From Notospermus geniculatus (lineage: Eukaryota > Nemertea > Pilidiophora > Heteronemertea > Lineidae), in NCBI GenBank assembly GCA_002633025.1, contig NMRB01001301.1, positions 53,408 through 117,407 of the forward strand: a DNA stretch of 64,000 nt, read 5' to 3'. Position numbers and translations under genes: made by a program. Shown piece by piece: positions 11,514 to 24,800 of the stretch. Numbering within the stretch: position 1 is the stretch's first letter; each line of letters starts with the position of its first letter. The notes beneath the pieces were generated by a model. The model was not told the DNA's origin. It ran no database searches and worked only from the letters and a program-made list of their open reading frames with translations.

Positions 11514-11904
11514 AATGAGGAACCCGCGAACTAACACCACGATGTGGCGCTGTCAGTGTAAGACCCGGAAGTCCTATTTTCTAACTATTTCCATTTACTT
11601 CTTGCCCCAAAATAAACCTCTCAGTTTGATTCAATTTTGATTAAATTACACGGCCCTGTTTCATTTTCAAAGTTCTCCATACTATTAAGTATATCACTGC
11701 TTTGTTTCATCAGAAATGCCACATGATGCCAATATTAACGTCTTTGGGGCAAAATCCCACGGAAAATTGTGTAGAAAAATGTACACATATGTTTTGACAG
11801 TGCGACGTCAACAGCGAAAAAAGTGACGTTGGTACGTCATTCGGGTCTTATACTCGCTGCGCCATCTATTATTCTAGTTTGTCACGCGGGTTCCCCAATC
11901 AGTT
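11514..11904. mobile_element. MITE with GAGGAACC ends
   Basis: About 390 bp with ends GAGGAACCCGCG and its mirror, and inner arms TGGCGC with TAAGACCCG. The copy at 32152-32541 interrupts a minisatellite. Confidence 0.7.
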
Positions 11905-12214
11905 AATATATGGAATGGAAAACGCTTTGAAAATGCAAGTCGTACATACAAGATCAAAAACAAGATTTTCTAAGTCTACAATATGATATTCTCCAAGTTG
12001 ATGACCCATGAACAGAAAAAAATTTCTACATGTAAAAAAAACTGAAAACGTACCTTTTTATTCATTATTTTAATTGGTTTAATCAAAGTCATTTCATAGA
12101 CTTAGCATTTTTTAGATTCTCTACTGCTATATTTTACAGTGCTTAGAAAATGTAATCATTATTTCAGTACTATAATTTCAATTATAATTTGTGGAAATTC
12201 TGATTAAAACAAGA

Positions 12215-12975
12215 CTTTCTAAGTTTTCAATGAATTACAATATGATATTATCATCATCTTCAATGACTCATCAACAAGATTTTCTAAGTCTTCAATGATT
12301 TAAAATACGATATATCACCATCTTCAATGACTCATCAACAAGATTTTCCACGTCTTCAATGACTTACAATATGATATATCATCATCTTCAATGACTTATC
12401 AACAAGATTTTCCACGTCTTCAATGACTTACATTATGATATATTATCATCTTCAATGACTCAACAACAAGATTTTCTACTTCTTCAATGACTTACAATGA
12501 TATATCATCATTTTCAATCACTCATTAATTGGACTTTCTTAAGTCTTCAATGAATTAAAATATGATTTGTCATCATTTTCAATGACTCATCTATCCGATT
12601 TTTAAAGTCTACAATGACTTACAAGATATATCATCATCTTCAATTACTGATCAACTGTATTTTCTTAAGTCTTCAATGAATTAAAATATGTGACCCGTTC
12701 TGGCAAAACCAGGCATATGTCGCTCATAGCTTGGCAGGTCGAGACCAGATGTTTGTCAGTTTCAATATTGTCTGTCTGTTATGAAATCTGAAATACCGGT
12801 AATCTATTTCTTCCATTCTCTCCTGGTGTCATCTTACTTCATTGAGGCTCACCTTCTGAGCGACATACGCCTGGTTTTACCAGAACGGGTCATATATGAT
12901 ATATCGATATCATCATTTTCAATGACTCATCAATGGGATTTTTTTCTAATTCTTCAATGAATTACAATTCCCTCA
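12215..12975. repeat. Minisatellite, ~65-bp unit, split by a MITE
   Basis: Units share TCTTCAATGACTTACAATATG and TCATCAACAAGATTTTC. The array runs to about 12687, is broken by the ATGTGACCC element (12688-12895), then resumes to 12975. Confidence 0.8.
12688..12895. mobile_element. MITE with ATGTGACCC ends, inside the minisatellite
   Basis: Arms ATGTGACCCGTTCTGG and CAGGC with ATGTCGCTCA, mirrored on the right. Confidence 0.8.
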
Positions 12976-13351
12976 CTTCTGGGATTTTGACTTGAAAGTG
13001 ACTGAAGAAGTCCCCGGTGAGGGTTCGAAATTTGCAAATATCGGAGATGACATGCATAATATTGTTTCACATCGTGTGTCGTTTTTTTGTCTCAACACCA
13101 CATTATAAGGAAATTAATATTGATATAAAAAACAAAACAACTATAAATATCTTTAAAGTACATGTACTTGATAACACAATATCACTGGGTTTTGCCAACG
13201 GTTCATCGCTCCACACAGAGCTCAGGTACGTTGATTGTATTGTCATTGACTGGTATTTAGTGGTAAAAAACACTTGGATGTCTTTTAACCCTTTCATTGC
13301 TGGCGGCAATTTCTCCATTAAACACCAATTCCTAAGGTTAAAAGGCTGTCT

Positions 13352-13858
13352 CGTGAATCCACTCCGAGTTAGACTCACTCAGTCAGTCGCCACGCGCGGC
13401 GCTGGAGTAGCTTCCCGCGGAGCGACTGACACCACTCGACCAAATCTCGTGAAATCTCGCTTTACTGGTCGCAGAACGTTGCGACAGGCCGAATCGACGC
13501 GCTATGAATGAATGACAATAATGTAGCAGTCACATGATGCAAATATGGCTGCCATATGGTATATGAAGCATTGTTTGTATTATGTACAGTGATGTACGGT
13601 AAGTACACATGGTACATGACTTATGCATTGCATATGACAAGTGTTTGGGTAGAAAATGGGTGATGTTGCTGGCAAAATCACAGTCGAATGACATCTAAAT
13701 ATTGACTGGAGTCACATGACAAAAAAGTGCGTAAATGCGGCTGCGGCTAGCTCTCTCAATGTATTGACCGTGCATAAAATATACACGAGTGGTGTCAGAC
13801 TCTGTATTTTATGGTAATGTAAGAGTCTGACCGCGTGAGACTAACTCCGAGTCCAATA
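13352..13858. mobile_element. Element with CTCGGAGTTAGTCTCAC ends
   Basis: About 500 bp; inner arms include GAGTGGTGTCAG. A 164-codon frame starting at GTG overlaps its left end and is not treated as a gene. Confidence 0.6.
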
Positions 13859-13936
13859 TCAGGATGTAACGTTTTTTATTCCTGGGTCGTAGAAGTTTCA
13901 AACATATAAAGGCCTGTATTCTAGAAGCCTCCTTAA

Positions 13937-14313
13937 AGGGACTAGGCAAATTTTTTCAAGCTTCGGTTATTACAAAATGCTAGTCTTTCATGATAAATTC
14001 CCACCGTCAATTCACTTTTTCAATTAAGTGTTAATTACTGGCACCCAGACAAATCAGTCATCACCACACCATGGAGCATTCACCACGTCATTGGGAACCT
14101 ATCGCTGTATGTATTGTATGGAGCGAGCTTGTACTCTATTATGTTGATTAGGTTCCCAGTGACGTGGTGAATGCTCCATGGTGTGGTGATAACTGATTTG
14201 TCTGGGTGCCAGTAATTAACACTTAATTGAAAAAGTGAATTGACGGTGGGAATTTATCATGAAAGACTAGCATTTTGTAATAACCGAAGCTTGAAAAAAT
14301 TTTCCTAGTCCCT
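13937..14313. mobile_element. TTAA-flanked MITE, copy 1
   Basis: 377-bp near-perfect inverted repeat with ends AGGGACTAGG and CCTAGTCCCT and TTAA directly outside both (13933, 14314). TTAA targets are typical of piggyBac-type transposition. Confidence 0.85.
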
Positions 14314-14319
14314 TTAACT

Positions 14320-14530
14320 CTAAGGTACACTTGAAGCTTTTGTATTCTGCCCTGCAAACAATAGCTAAAGGTAAACCTCAGAGATAAGGGGCCGTATTTT
14401 AGAAGCTTCCTTAACTCTGAAGGTTTATCTTTAGCTATTATTTGCAGTGCAGAATACAAAAGCTTAAAGTGAACTTAAGAGTTAAGGAGGGTTCTAGAAT
14501 ACAGGCCAAGGAAGCTTCTGGAATACGGCC
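14320..14530. mobile_element. Hairpin elements with GGGCCGTATTyTAGAAG ends
   Basis: Mirror arms AAGCTTTTGTATTCTG and TTAGCTATT. A related piece with GGTCGTATTTTAGG occurs at 35253-35370. Confidence 0.6.
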
Positions 14531-14559
14531 CAAATAGTTTTTTTACTTTTTGTATAGTC

Positions 14560-15000
14560 CTTCATCAGGGTTATTAAAAGTTGCATATGCAAAGAAATAG
14601 GGCCTAATAAATTTCTGAGATTTTGTTTATCAAAAACTTTCTTTGATCGAAAGTGTTACATCTTTATACAACATCCAGATTTGTAGAGGGCGGTTTTAAA
14701 TCACAACTTGTCACGCGAGATAACCTCTTTAATGCCAAGTATTCTGATTATTTTGCACACTGTTGATTTTCCTGGTAGGACAATTTGACAAGAAAATATC
14801 ATTCGGAAGTTAATTTTCTTGTGATAAGGAGCAAAAAAATGTTGGAAGTACACATTGGCTGATTATGCAACAAGGTCAAATTCTGACATACAAAGATTGC
14901 ATCGAAATGTGATAACATCATGGAATGCTTTGATAGAGTTAGTCACACAGTTAGCTTTGGCAAGATAAAAACTACAAGGACCACATGCTAATGCTATAAA
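14560..15000. other. AT-rich spacer
   Basis: No gene, tandem repeat or clear hairpin recognised. Confidence 0.4.
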
Positions 15001-15008
15001 ATCATATT

Positions 15009-15127
15009 GGCTGGTATTCATAAAAGTTAGCAAATGCTTTTACTTAAGATTTGCACAGCAAGGTCCAATGTAAATGTACTGCAAAACTTGAAGTAAAAGC
15101 ATTTGCTACTTTTTATGAATATCAGCC
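15009..15127. mobile_element. MITE with ATTGGCTG and GCAAATGCTTTTAC arms
   Basis: Relatives lie at 19293-19396, 24892-25018 and, split by another element, 46480-46755. Confidence 0.7.
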
Positions 15128-15205
15128 AATTTCTGGGTGTCATGACAGCAGATTGAAACAAAAATATGAGAAATAAATAAAAGTCGGTTGTTTCGACAAC
15201 CTTAA

Positions 15206-15582
15206 AGGGACTAGGAAAATTTTTTCAAGCTTCGGTTATTACAAAATGCTAGTCTTTCATGATAAATTCCCACCGTCAATTCACTTTTTCAATTAAGTGT
15301 TAATTACTGGCACGCAGACAAATCAGTCATCACCACACCATGGAGAATTCACCACGTCACTGGGAACCTCTCGCTGTATGTTTTGTATGGAGCGAGCCTG
15401 TACTCTATTATGTTGATTAGGTTCCCAGTGACGTGGTGAATGCTCCATGGTGTGGTGATAACTGATTTGTCTGGGTGCCAGTAATTAACAGTTAATTGAA
15501 AAAGTGAATTGACGGTGGGAATTTATCATGAAAGACTAGCATTTTGTAATAATCGAAGCTTGAAAAAATTTTCCTAGTCCCT
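15206..15582. mobile_element. TTAA-flanked MITE, copy 2
   Basis: Same 377-bp length and nearly the same sequence as 13937-14313, again with TTAA outside both ends (15202, 15583). The match suggests recent movement. Confidence 0.85.
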
Positions 15583-15799
15583 TTAACAAATGCTGAATTG
15601 AAAAGATACTTAGAGATACCACTACTTGAAGGCAGAACTGCACTGTCTGTTGGCTACAGTTTCAAATCACATTGTGATCCATTGTGAACTGGTGATCCTA
15701 TTGAAGAGTGAAGTAACTTTAGGGCCTATTATTCCAAACTTTTTCAGAAGATTTTTGGAAATTCTGATTCAGTGACAAAGTGAATCAAAGTATTTAGTG

Positions 15800-16390
15800 G
15801 AAATTGTTTGAGAATTGGATGAATATAAGGGTTTATTCCCACTTCGCCCCTTCCCACCGAATATAAGATGTTCACGAACAACCACACTGAAAAGACATTT
15901 TCACGTTGCGTTTATTGGAAAAATCTTCGTAGCTATGGACATGTGCTCCAAAATTGTTTTAGAATTGGATGAGTACAACAGGTTCACTAACTACCACATT
16001 GAAAAAGAATTTTCACGTTGTGTTTATAGGAAAAGCAGAGCTATGGACATGTGCCAAAAATATGATGACATTTCTTGGAGTTTCTAAAGAATTAGATGAG
16101 TAGAGATGAGAAGTAGTTCATGAACTATTTACAACATTGAAAAGGAATTTTCATGTTGTATTTATTGGGAAAAGGAGAGCTGCGGACATGTGCCCAAAAT
16201 ATGATGGCATTTATAGTGGAAATCGTTTTAGAACTGGATGAGTTCAGAGTAGGCCTATAAGACGTTCACGAACTACTATATTGTAAAGGAATTTTCATGA
16301 TGTTTTATCGGGAAAAGAGAGCTATGGACATGTGCCCAAAATATGATGTCATTTAGTGATAACCAGTACCGTAATTGGTTGAGTATTCAT
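15800..16390. repeat. Degenerate tandem repeat, ~100-145 bp unit
   Basis: About four units with GAATTTTCACGTTG and GCTATGGACATGTGC. A single reverse-orientation unit lies near 30110-30220 in a CASD1 intron. Confidence 0.7.
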
Positions 16391-16395
16391 CATTT

Positions 16396-17308
16396 CGACA
16401 ACCCCCTCCCCCCGCCATCTTAGTTTCAACGAAGATTTTCTGCGTGCACACTTATCTGGTCGGCAAACCAACACATAGGATTGGTCGGGGGATACGGATT
16501 TGCCGACCAGATGCAGGGCTTTCAATAGCGTGCGTATGGACGTATTTTACGCACTGAAATCTCAATTTACGCACGAAAAGAATAGCAGTGTTCGTCAAAT
16601 ACGCATTGCCTTGCACGTCAAAGAAGTCAAATACGCTCTAAAATTATTATATGATCGTGAAATACGCATAAGCATCCCGCTCCTGGCCGTATTCCTGAAA
16701 CGCCCAACCCCGGCGGTGGGAAGATGTTTCCGTCTTAGTATTATAGCCAAATGATAGCGCACAGCCGCCTGACTTTCTGTTGACGATCGCGTTCATCTCT
16801 CCACACAATACACTGATCACACGATGACTCAGCACCAGGCGGCAACACCGCTGACGTCACCATTCATTTTCGTGACTTTTATCATAGTACGTGGCTTTCT
16901 GTCTGTTCTGTATGGCGTGGCAGCTTACTCTATTTAAATAAATCCGTGAACATTGTTTTCCGGCCTGTCCCTCGCGAAAAGACCCATTGATTTATGATGT
17001 AAGGCACCAACAAGCAAGAGAAAACCAGTGTTTTATTTGAAGTTTTTGATACAAACACAGACACGTCGTCATGTCAAAAAAGGAGGATCAGACTATATAT
17101 AATGGTGAATAAGGCAATACGCATTGACCACAAAATGAGGGAGTCAGGTGATGCATTGGCCTCCAGGGATGAGAGTCATTGACGCATTGGGAAAAAACGG
17201 TGGAAGTCAATGACACCCTGACATCAGAAATTAATGAAAGCCCTGCAGATGTAACTGCGCATGTGAGTTCGCAACAAATCCAAGATGGCGGGGGAGGGGG
17301 CGTCGAAA
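16396..17308. mobile_element. ~0.9-kb terminal-inverted-repeat element
   Basis: Ends TTCGAC then CCCTCCCC, and GGGGAGGGGGCGTCGAA. A subterminal mirror TTTGCCGACCAGAT occurs on the left. No transposase frame inside. Confidence 0.6.
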
Positions 17309-17727
17309 CAATAAATTACTGAACACAAATTTTGCACCAGACCCATTAGCTATTGGGATGGAACGATCTTGAGGCCTAAATCATACACATACAAACAAGG
17401 GCAGAAAACATTATATTATGACCCTATTCCTTGACACCTGAACGATGCATGCAGCAAGTCATGGATGAAACGAAAACAAGAATTCCAATAAAATATTGCC
17501 AATAGTTTGTAAAATTACATAATTAACGGACTTTCAAATGACATCACAGATCATAGCCATGACGATATTAATACAGATCTTCAGACCAATTAAATCTAAT
17601 GTTACAGAACAAACAGGAAGTAGTACAGATCTTCAAGCCAATCAGATTCAGTGTTAGAGTTATGATAATACACCAAGGACACTGAATGATTTGCATAACA
17701 GAGATTTTGATTGGATGAAGATTTTGG

Positions 17728-17873
17728 CCCGTATTCAAAAAGGGTGTTTAAGACTTAGACACGTGTAACTTCGTCAAATGCATGGTGGAAATGTGTGCAT
17801 TTAGTGAATTTACATGCGTCTAAGCCTTAATTGCACGATGATCAGCCTTTTTTGAATACGGCCCTTTATGTCT
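17728..17873. mobile_element. MITE with GGCCCGTATTC ends
   Basis: Inner arms AGACGCATGTAA; second member at 31505-31648. Confidence 0.7.
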
Positions 17874-18017
17874 TCATCCTACCCTTTGCACACAATTCAC
17901 TAGGCCTAGCCCTAGGCCTAGATAGTTTCATTTCAATACCAATTTTACAACGGACAGACCATTTTCATTCAAAGAAGCAATTCCTTCAAACCAAGCAATC
18001 AAAATAACATTTAACAA

Positions 18018-18398
18018 TAGTGAGGTTTCACAAATCTGACGAAAAACGAAGTACGAAATATGAAATTCAACTTCGTTTCCAGGACCTAATGTATTTCTGG
18101 AGATGGTTGCTACCACAAATGTCCCTAGTGCGTCTTTTAGCAAGTCATGTAAGACCGAAAGAGTTATGGTGCATCTTGAATTTATAAATTTCAACTTCGT
18201 ATCTACGAATTTGAAACGAAAGATAAATTTCAAAGTTTACCGTAACTCTATCGGTCTAACGTCATATGCTAAAAGACGCTCTTGCAGCAGGCGATATTTG
18301 TTGTACCAACCATCTCCTGAAATACATTACGTCATGGAAATTAAGTTCAATTTCGTATTTCGTACTTCGTGTTTCGTCAGATTTGTGAAACCTCACTA
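18018..18398. mobile_element. MITE with AGTGAGGTTTCAC ends, downstream of CASD1
   Basis: Long arms AGTGAGGTTTCACAAATCTG, plus mirrored GTCTTTTAGCA inside. It lies 219 bp past the CASD1 stop. Confidence 0.75.
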
Positions 18399-18479
18399 AT
18401 AACCCAATTGGAAGAATGCACAAAAGAGCAAGAATGCTACACTACAACTAATAAAAATAGATTTACACTTACAGGATGC

Positions 18480-18655
18480 AACATTTGAATTCAAATAATT
18501 GACTGACCAATTCAACAAAAACTCCATTGACCAATCACAATGCCGCATTTGAATTCAAACAAACCCATTGACCAATCAGAATAGAGAATACCTTTTGTAA
18601 AGCCATTGACCAATCGCTATGAGAAGACGCCACGTCTGACACCAATCGGAATGAG
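18480..18655 (+). repeat. Direct repeats with five CCAAT words
   Basis: Repeats of TTGAATTCAAA and CATTGACCAATC at 18508, 18531, 18569, 18609 and 18640, overlapping the CASD1 stop. NF-Y-like words, but no transcript start is evident. Confidence 0.45.
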
Positions 18656-18871
18656 TATCATGAAAAAAAATATGGTATTCCTAAGAGCTAGCTTCCAGTC
18701 TTCTGGTACGGCATATTTTGCAAGCGTCACTGTGATTTTGTTGATTTCGTGGCTCACGCAGATAAATATAAATGTTGTCACAATAACATTGAGTACCTGG
18801 TTGCTTGGAACAAGAACTAGAACTCCATGTGTGTCAGCTGCTAACCAGATGTGATACTGTCCTATAAATAA
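18617..18871 (-). CDS. CASD1: CASD1 exon 19 (last helices and stop)
   Basis: Encodes the final 84 residues, starting [16 protein letters not shown] and ending RRGVFS before TAG. It keeps the [10 protein letters not shown] motif of the family. The C-terminus after the last helix is short, much like human. No clear AATAAA was found close downstream. Confidence 0.92.
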   Translation of the reverse strand, partial: LFIGQYHIWLAADTHGVLVLVPSNQVLNVIVTTFIFICVSHEINKITVTLAKYAVPEDWKLALRNTIFFFMILIPIGVRRGVFS

Positions 18872-21800
18872 CTGAAAAGAGAAAACGGCATATAGAGATT
18901 TTCCACAGGTGATGGCAGATCAGCTGTTTGGCTGCAAAAAATAATATATTGCAAAATTTTGAAAAATCAAACAAGTACCGGGTATAGATGTTTTGCTAAC
19001 AGCCATTTTGCCAAAATTAGGTCATCGTGGTGAACATGAGGTCATCCTGCTGCAACATGGTGAACATTTCCAAGCTTGGCACTTTGCCCATGTTGAAGTT
19101 GGGGTGAATCATACTTTAGACTTACTTACCTCTAATGATATCTTGCCAAACCAGGCAAAAAATGTGCTGTACTTCTGCCGAATAATATGGAAGGTATTGC
19201 GAAGGAAAATGAAGGATATAATCTGAAAACAAAATAAAATGGTATTAGACCTTTAAGTCCATATCCCATCATGACCATGGGTGGTACGAATAAAGCCTAG
19301 TAATTGCTTTTACTCAATGCTTGTACAGGACCCACCAGTGCAACTGTACAGGAGAACTGAAGTAAAAGCATTCACTAGTTTTTATTCATCCCACCCGATG
19401 TGTGCATATCTGGCCATGCAACCTGTATACATGTAGTTCATTCTTCCTGTAATGGAGAGGGTGTCTCGCCTTAACAGCGGGCTCTCCATTTTCCCATTTT
19501 CCACCCATTGCACATCTATAGACCATTCTCAAATTGACGTCAACGACTAAGATGTGCGCACTTCCGCCGAAATCTCAACCACAACCTCGGTCTGAAACTG
19601 AACGACGTAACGCAGACAACCCCACGACAGTGTCGTTGAAGACGTTGCGTCAGACTCGACCATTGCTGAATCATGGATGGCATCACGTCAGCTGTTTCAG
19701 ATCGAGGTTCTTGTTGAGATTTCAGCAGAAGTGCGCAGATCTGCGAATTTGAGAATTGCCTATTTGCTATATTTTCTATAGAGCGAATAATTTTGCCGTA
19801 TTTGGCATTTAACCCACAACTCAACTCTATTCTGAAGTATCCCAGTGCTGCAGCAGGCCTCGACTCCTACTAACACAGCACAATCTGACAGACTTTTGTC
19901 TGCTACCCCTCCAAGATCTAGAAGGCACCAACTTACTGGAAGAAAGACGATGTAGGAATGGATGTCATTGCACTCTTCTTTAGTTCGACAGATCATGGAG
20001 AATATGGAATAGCTCTGAAAATTGGAATGAAAAAAATTAACTCTTTGAAATGAGGAACATAAGCTCTTCACTTCTGTCGTATGGGACAGTAAGCCGTGGT
20101 GCTTTGTACCTTGTGTCTTTGCAAGGGCAAGTAAAAGACCTCATCCAAGTGAGGAACATGAGTAGCTTGTGATGGCCTCTTCCGTGCTTATAGTCTGGCG
20201 CAGCCTTCGCGCGACCCAATGGAATGCAGAAATACGAAATCTGACAACAGCTAATTACGCCATCTACCCCCCGCGTTACCAACGACGATTGCCTGCACAT
20301 GACTGGGCACTATTTACAGTCTCTTCGCAATTCATACATTCTACAGCCATTCTACAGCGTTTGCACACAGTGTCACTAGTAAGTGTCACTAGTAAAGGAC
20401 TCCTGAGAGATATGCTGCCTGTAATTTTCGTTTTTGCGTGTAAAAGTGGAGCAGAGTATAGGCCTAATTTGATCACGCTGTCCAATCGGTTATTCAAGAG
20501 CCATACACAATGTACTTTGAATAAGATATGTGGTCAGCCTGTGGTTTGTGGTAAGCCTACTTCCGCATTCCATTGGGTCATGCGAAGGCTGCGCCAGACT
20601 TTACCAGGGCCAATAATGCTATGGCTTCGGCCCTGATGGAAAAAATCAAATACAAATAGAAAGGCCTCAACTGGCATGACTGGGGATCAAACCCAGAATC
20701 TCAGAGGTGATATGTGACCCTCCACTATAAAACCAGTGTAAAGTTGCATGGAAAATGGGCCTAACCGACATGACACCAGAAGATAAAGATAGAAAAAGAA
20801 TCGCTCACACTTCACAACAGACAGGCAGACAATACTGAAACTGACAAATGCACTGGTCCCAACTTGCCAACCTCAGAGTGACTGATGATTGGTTTTGTGG
20901 TGGAGGTCAATTTCGGTGTTGTCTGTCTATTGTGAGGTTTGAGTGACCCTGTCTCTCTCTTTATCTCCTGGTGTCATGCCAGTACGTTTAGGCTCATGTT
21001 CCATGCGACTTTACACTGGTTCTGTGGCGGAGGGTCACATATATCCACTACTAGCATCATGGAATAAAATATACTTACAAAAAGACCTAAAGCAGAGAAG
21101 ACTGTCACTGAGAAAGACACTGTCTTTGGGAACAACATGCCTCCACCAGTATCGTTGAGAATTTTGAACTTTTTGAGGGTGGCACAGGCAAATGCAAAGA
21201 TGGCGCCATAAAGAAAACTCTGCAAATGAAGAAAATGAGAATTTTCAATGAGTCTTGAGAGCATTACAGGCAATACAAAGACAATACCGTGGTAGAACAT
21301 TCTGTAAATGAGAATTTTCAATGAGTCTTGAGAGCATTACAGGCAATACAAAGACAATACCGTGGTAGAACATTCTGTAAATGAGAATTTTCAATGAGTC
21401 TTGAGAGCATTACAGGCAATACAAAGGCAATACCGTGTAGAACATTCTGTAAAATGAGAATTTTCAATGAGTCTTGAGTGTGTTACAGGCAATATACTTT
21501 AAAGCCCCTCTGTATTCAATTTGGAAAAACACGAATCATTGCCGCGATTCTTGACGTCACGACGCGTGCAGTGTAAAATGTACTATGCTCTATCTGAATA
21601 CATTGGAGCTCTGCCTGCAGTTTTTTCAATATGTGTTGTAAACTGGGCTTGATTCTCTGAAGTACGTATCAGGCAAGCATTAGGAGACATCGACAAGGTT
21701 TTGAGACCTCTATCTGCAGTCTCCTAACATTTTGAAAATACTGTGAAATTCAATACAGAGGGGCTTTAAATGTGAACAAGAGGCCCATGGGCCTTGCGCT

Positions 21801-24800
21801 CAGCTGACTTTGTAATAGTTGTTTGGAGTGGTAACTGTAGTGGGCAAATGTTTCCAAGGTGGAGAAGACATTGTGTGTAAACTTGTTGTTTGCTGAAAAC
21901 AGGAGGATTACAAGAGAATGATGTTTCCTATCACGTAATTTGTTAACACTGGAAATGTGCAACACTCAGAGACATTACACCAGATACCACTTTCAGGGCC
22001 CTGGGACGTGCGGTTGCAAAACGTGCCAGTTTCACGGACTACAGACAGACAGACAGACAGACGCCACTCAGTACACATATGAATAGCTCCGCTGACCTTT
22101 GGTCAGCTGAGCTAAAAATGTGAATTTTTTATTGAGTGGTTTTCAGGCAATACCATGTAAAACACCTTGAATGTTTTACAGGCAATTTCATGTAAAACAC
22201 GTTGAGTGGTTTACAGGCAATATCATGTAAAGGGCAATACCATGTAAAACAGTCTGTTTCCACTGAGTATTGAGGGTGTTTCACAACACCATCTAGAACA
22301 CCTCTGTAAATAAGCACTCAGCTTCAACACCCCTCCCCCAAAACATGACCATTGCACTTACGTATCTGTCCAGTTTCCATCGGAAGCGCCACTCGTGAAG
22401 CGAGTCATCTTCCATCACAAAGAATGCTTTGAACGGCTTCATAAGGAAGATCTTCTCAAACAGGACCTGAAAGAGGACCAGGAAAACTGCAGGAATTTTA
22501 GAAATACATGTAAAATAAAACTTATAAAATTTTGGAATTCGAGACTGGTACGATATGTAAAAGTCGTCTCCGAGTTTTGCAAATTTTCAACCCCAACTGG
22601 GGTCTTCCTCAGGCACTTTCTAGTAGAGATAGTAGAATGTTTCACTTCTGGGATCTCTACTAGAAAGTGCCTGAGGAAGACACCGGTTGGGGTTGAAAAT
22701 TTGCCGAATTCGGAGACGACTTTTACGTATCGTACAATTTTGTGTGTTGTTCTTTGTGCTCTATGTTGGATATAGGAATTCGAGACTGATGTTAAAAAAC
22801 TCGCACAAACAAGGGATCGAACAAAGGGATCAGCATTCATATTGGCATTTCTGGCCTTTGCGAAAACCTTCTGTTGTATAAGAAATCAACTCACCTCAAA
22901 CAGAAACAGTATTGTCACCAACACAATAAGAAGAATGAACTTGACAGCCATGTAAATATAGTACAGGAGATTCACTGGAAGAAGAAAATGATGAAACATC
23001 ATCATTATGAAAACGTGAAGAATTTTTATGTAGAGGGCAGACTTCAAAGCCAGCTGCAGGGCAACTACCAGTAATACCATTCTATTAAGACACACTTCGG
23101 GATTGACTGAGCATGTAGAGTGCAGACTTTACTAAGCAGGCTGCAGGGCAACTACCAGTTGCCATTCAAAGCATTCTTTTTTACCTCTGGGATCTCTACT
23201 AGAAAGTGCCTGAGGAAGACCCCGGTTGGGGTTGAAAATTTGCAAAATTTGGAGACGACTTTTATACGCATTTTATCATTTTGTGTGTCGTTCTTTGTGT
23301 TCTACATGTATGTTGGATGTCTATAATAATAAGGTGTCAAAATTAGATAGATAGATAATTTGAAGCTTCATAACCCTTTTGGATCTTAAGCTTATACAAC
23401 GGGGTGGAGTGCACGACAGGCTACTGTCCACCTGTGTGGGGTCTTTTACTTGCCCTGGCATAGACACTCAGGTACAAGGGACCACGGCTTTGAGTCTCAC
23501 CCGACAGACTATTCCATGTTCACAGCTTTTCACATACATGTCCTGGCCGGGGATCGAACTGACGCACTGACCCTGTTAGGATTGAAAGTCAAGCGTGTTA
23601 GACCGCTCGACCACCAGGCCAAGACAAAAGGTTGACCAGTTAAATTTTAAAGGCAAACTCTAGTGTTCTCAGTAGAGCCGGGTGATCTTCTGGCAAATGG
23701 TCCACAAATTCGACTTCTTTCAAAAGTGGCATAAGATTTTATGCCGATAGGCTATGTCATTCATATTGGCATACATGTAAGATTTTATGCCGATAGGCTA
23801 TGTCATCAATATTGGCATAAGATTTTATGCCGATAGGCTATGTCATTCACATTGGCATAAGATTTTAAAATTCACAGCCACTCCAACATGTCTAATGACA
23901 ATACATAACAAAGTGATATATGAAAACAATAAACAATAAGGCTGGTGTTACATTGGTAACATTTATGTAACATTTTGATATACCGGTAAGTTTTTTCAGC
24001 ATCACCAACACTTGCTATTTTCTGTCTCTATGCTTGTCTATATGAGGCCACTAGTAACACTGCACAACAAAACCTCCCCAGGAAGGACACCTAAACTCAT
24101 CTGAGCAGACAGCATCTTCTGTTGAAGTTTTCTAAAAGCATTGGAAATGAATTGGGAAAAACTTGAAGGAGCATTCTTCAGATGGGTCACAGGAACAACA
24201 TTTCTTCAAATATTTTTCAATCAGTTCCATAGGATGTAAGAATGGTAAGGAAACTTTGACAGAAGATGCCGTCTGCTGGACTCTGGGGGCAGATGAGTTA
24301 AAGGCCAGGTAAAATTGAAATCAAGGCCAGTGGGTCTGTAATGCAGTATGAATGCACTACAGGTTACATTTCGGTAGTGGTGAATATCTCACTACGGGCC
24401 TTGGCCTCTACATTGATTACAGCTGTCAGAATGAACAAAATTGTCAGTTAAGAATTAGACTTTGTTGTCCTAAGGGAAGTGTCCTCCTTGGAGAGGTGTC
24501 CGAGATGGGAGGTACTAATCTAATGTAAAGTATAATTCACCCTAACTTCAACATGGGTAAAGTGCCAGGCCTGTGCAACAGACACCATAAAGTGGACACA
24601 ATGATTAAACCACAAATCACAATATTTACCAGTTGACTGAGGACGAGTTGGGAGTGTTCAAGTGACCTACCACATGGATTATTTACCACTGACTTGTGCA
24701 CATTCCCTTGCTTGGCACTTTGCCCATTTTGAAGTTCGGGTGAATTATACTTTAGGTGATGCGAGGCAAACTTCATGCACAAGGAATTAAGCATAAAAAT

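Noticed and set aside
13017-13511. 164-codon plus-strand frame
   Set aside because: Starts at GTG, spans the end of a minisatellite and an inverted-repeat element, no domain seen.
20169-20636. 155-codon plus-strand frame
   Set aside because: Covers the MITE inserted in a SINE; no protein similarity.
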